Shown: piece after piece, positions 54,745 through 56,682 of the stretch
Layout: each line of letters opens with the position of its first letter
How positions within the stretch are numbered: position 1 is the first letter of the stretch
Source: Chitinophagales bacterium
GTDB taxonomy: Bacteria > Bacteroidota > Bacteroidia > Chitinophagales > Saprospiraceae
Length of the DNA: 56,682 bases
Assembly: GCA_013298955.1 (NCBI GenBank)
Contig: JAAFJT010000023.1
Location: 1-56,682 of the forward strand
Direction of reading: 5' to 3'
Translations under genes and position numbers: made by a program
The notes under the pieces: model-generated
Database searches by the model: none
What the model saw: the letters and a program-made list of their open reading frames with translations, nothing else
Told to the model about the DNA's origin: nothing

Positions 54745-54780
54745 AGGCATCCTTTTTTATTTTTAAATGATAAGATGCTG

Positions 54781-54812
54781 CAAATGTAGTGCATTAAAAG
54801 GGCAATGTCAAA
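54781..54812 (-). promoter_or_regulatory. Promoter TTTG-N20-TACATTTG of the secreted-protein gene
   Basis: Minus-strand TTTG (54809-54812) and TACATTTG (54781-54788) with a 20-bp spacer, 37 nt before the gene start. The rest of the gap to 55067 is A/T-rich with no further signal seen. Confidence 0.65.
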
Positions 54813-55067
54813 TATTTTCTATTGTAATAAAAGAAAGATAAATATACTATTTTTCAAAATATACAGCAAATGGTTTGAATTTTCAATCACTTAAAAATTG
54901 GCGAATATTCGCTAAATTAGAATTAAAGTATTGATTATCAAAGTGTATTTTTTTTGTGACTCTTTTTTTTTCAAATTTTGCCGCTTTTTAGTTGACTTTT
55001 TGAAAAAAAAGCGTCCTAATTTTATAAAGAATTGGAACGTTTAAAATTAAGCTCAAACAAGCATCTA

Positions 55068-55700
55068 ATGATTCGAAAAGACATCAAAAAAGACCTTAAA
55101 AAAGAAGCCATCTTGCAAGGCGCGGCAGGGTGTTTTATGCAATTTGGATATGAAAAAACAACTTTAGACGATATTGGCAAAAGTGCATCACTAAATAAAG
55201 CGTCAATTTATTACTATTTTAAGAATAAAGAGGAGATTTTTAGTGAAGTGGTCTTGCAAGAAGCAACCACTTATATTACAGAATTGCAAACGAAAACCAA
55301 TCGAAAGCGGGGTTTAGAAAGTAAAATTGTATTTTATATTACGGAACGTATTAAAAAATACAATGAAGTAATTACCTTACATCGCCTTTCCCTCAGCAAT
55401 TTGACGGGTATTGAGACCGTTTTCAACGATTTATATCGGACGGTGAAAGAGCGCGAAATTCAATATATTCAAACTTTATTAGAAAAAGGAAAAGAACAAA
55501 AAGAAATTACGACGGATTTAGATTTACAAGATGTTTCTATCAATTTATTTGTAATATCAGATGCACTTAAATATGAGGCATTGCGCGCGAAAAAAGCGCG
55601 TTACAAAGGAGACATTGACATGGCAAACGCACCTCAAAAAATAGCTTTTTTGGTTCATTTGATTTTGAAAGGCTTGACCTATCCAAATGATAAGAAATAG
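55068..55700 (+). CDS. TetR-family transcriptional regulator
   Basis: 210 residues from MIRKDIKKDLKKEAIL. The N-terminal helix-turn-helix is complete: GAAGCFMQFGYEKTTLDDIGKS and SLNKASIYYYFKNKEEIF. The ligand-binding half is helical and unrecognised. It lies 45 nt upstream of the acyl-ACP thioesterase gene on the same strand, so it may sense a fatty-acyl compound and control that gene, but this is inference from position. Confidence 0.9.
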   Translation: MIRKDIKKDLKKEAILQGAAGCFMQFGYEKTTLDDIGKSASLNKASIYYYFKNKEEIFSEVVLQEATTYITELQTKTNRKRGLESKIVFYITERIKKYNEVITLHRLSLSNLTGIETVFNDLYRTVKEREIQYIQTLLEKGKEQKEITTDLDLQDVSINLFVISDALKYEALRAKKARYKGDIDMANAPQKIAFLVHLILKGLTYPNDKK

Positions 55701-55745
55701 TTTATACATCACAAAAAAATCATTATCAAAATTTTAAAATCTTTT

Positions 55746-56468
55746 ATGGAGCAAAACGGGGTGTGGCAAGAGGCGTTTAGAGTGTACGCCTACATGACCG
55801 ATAAACATCATCAAATGACTCTTTTTTCGATGGCAAACTGCTTGCAAGAGGTCGCGGGCAATCATGCAGATGCGCACGGATTAGGTTTTGTAGGGATGCG
55901 AGAACGCGGATTGTATTGGGTATTAAACAAATTGAAAATCAATGCGTTACGTCCTGTCAAAGGAGGAGAAACCGTGAGCATTCGGACTTGGGTGAGCGAG
56001 ATGAAACCTTTTTCGCACCGTCATTTTGAGGTGTTAGACGCGGCGGGCGCGGTGGTGGCGACGGCGTATGCGGTCTGGATTCCGATTGACGCAGCTTCAC
56101 ATCGCCCGAAACGCTTTGAAACCAATGAATTATTGACGGTAAAAACAGGGGCGGAAATGCTTGAACCTGAAAAATTGCGGGATTTGGAAGGGAGTTGGCG
56201 GCGTTGCGCAGACCGCCCTGTTCGATTCAGCGATTTGGATAGGAATGGACATGTAAATCATGCAAAATATGTGAATTGGGTGATGGATGATTTCAAAAAA
56301 GATTATGAAAATATGGAGTGTAAATCATTGATTATCAATTATGTCGGCGAAGTTTTGTCGAATGAACGCGTGGAAATTTTTTACATTTTGAAAGATAGAA
56401 CCTTGGAATACATGATGAAAGTAAAAAAAAGTGGGCGATTGGCAGTACGCGCGAGATTGTCTTTTTAA
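55746..56468 (+). CDS. Acyl-ACP thioesterase (double hotdog)
   Basis: 240 residues with two hotdog domains, as in plant FatA/FatB and bacterial Acyl-ACP_TE. First domain: FRVYAYMTDKHHQMTLFSMANCLQEVAGNHA; second: PVRFSDLDRNGHVNHAKYVNWVMD, with the Asp-x(3)-Asn/His arrangement of the active site. It releases free fatty acids from acyl carrier protein. Bacteria have it for membrane or storage lipid adjustment. The TetR gene before it is a likely regulator. Confidence 0.92.
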   Translation: MEQNGVWQEAFRVYAYMTDKHHQMTLFSMANCLQEVAGNHADAHGLGFVGMRERGLYWVLNKLKINALRPVKGGETVSIRTWVSEMKPFSHRHFEVLDAAGAVVATAYAVWIPIDAASHRPKRFETNELLTVKTGAEMLEPEKLRDLEGSWRRCADRPVRFSDLDRNGHVNHAKYVNWVMDDFKKDYENMECKSLIINYVGEVLSNERVEIFYILKDRTLEYMMKVKKSGRLAVRARLSF

Positions 56469-56519
56469 GTTTGATTTTAAAAAAAATGCTACTTCATTTT
56501 CAAAGAGAACTTTCCTATT

Positions 56520-56566
56520 CAAAAGCAACTTGCCGCAAGTTTGAAACTTGCGGCAAGTTGCTTTTG
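56520..56566. terminator. Strong hairpin after the thioesterase gene
   Basis: Perfect arms CAAAAGCAACTTGCCGCAAG and complement with a GA centre. It is a probable terminator. The remaining 110 nt hold a -7 element TATCTTTG at 56618-56625 that should serve a gene beyond the window. Confidence 0.8.
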
Positions 56567-56617
56567 CAAAATTATTTGAATTTGTAAAATAAAAATGAAT
56601 TGTTGTTTCAAAAAAGC

Positions 56618-56625
56618 TATCTTTG
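56618..56625 (+). promoter_or_regulatory. -7 element TATCTTTG at the window end
   Basis: Matches TAnnTTTG. The gene it would serve starts outside the window, so this is weakly supported. Confidence 0.35.
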
Positions 56626-56682
56626 TTATAAATAAGTAGTTCAATTGAAATAACCTATCCAAAGGTCGGCGAGGTTGCAACC

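Overview
The window is a stretch of chromosome from a Bacteroidota bacterium. Four lines of evidence point there: type IX secretion (T9SS) sorting domains and a PorP/SprF protein; Bacteroidota-type families (DUF4296, DUF4249 next to a TonB receptor, DUF3467, SprB repeats); promoters of the TTTG/TTG-N19-21-TAnnTTTG type before many genes; and few Shine-Dalgarno sites. A saprospirian or chitinophagian-like gliding or adhesive relative is plausible, but genus cannot be read from the sequence.

Layout. 1-5.7 kb: two-component system (histidine kinase and PhoB-type regulator), DUF4296 lipoprotein, SixA-like phosphatase, secreted M1 aminopeptidase, small lipoprotein. 5.8-18.2 kb: sugar-type MFS transporter, tmRNA, a giant TamB-like protein, ABC exporter, then a flavin/2Fe-2S reductase divergent from an AlkB-type alkane monooxygenase. 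A predicted 485-nt non-coding RNA with its own promoter and terminator follows. 18.4-30 kb: a small double-glycine peptide, DUF4249/TonB receptor pair, rplT-rpmI, pgk, another MFS transporter, then a C39-peptidase ABC exporter with its HlyD partner, which is the machinery for exporting double-glycine peptides. 30.6-42.6 kb: PorP/SprF protein, a 1.5-k-residue PD40/OmpA protein and a 2,032-residue SprB-like adhesin, forming a T9SS surface-structure cluster. 42.7-45.4 kb: TrmH-type methyltransferase, DUF3467 protein, CTP synthase. 45.7-50.6 kb: two tRNA-Arg genes followed by a defence-type block (N6-adenine DNA methylase, AAA15 ATPase, RloB protein; AbiL-like). 50.7-56.7 kb: moaA, tRNA-Lys and tRNA-Ser set in about 1.6 kb of non-coding DNA, cmk, a secreted protein, a TetR regulator and an acyl-ACP thioesterase.

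The most unusual feature is genome-wide in character. Nearly every operon end carries a long, almost perfect inverted repeat of 44-312 bp. The outer ends fall into a few shared families, while the self-complementary cores differ from copy to copy. One copy is nested inside another family. The other leading candidates for new biology are the G-poor RNA at 17.7-18.2 kb with five copies of CGAATCTTAC, the orphan double-glycine peptide, and the RloB protein with a four-cysteine insert.
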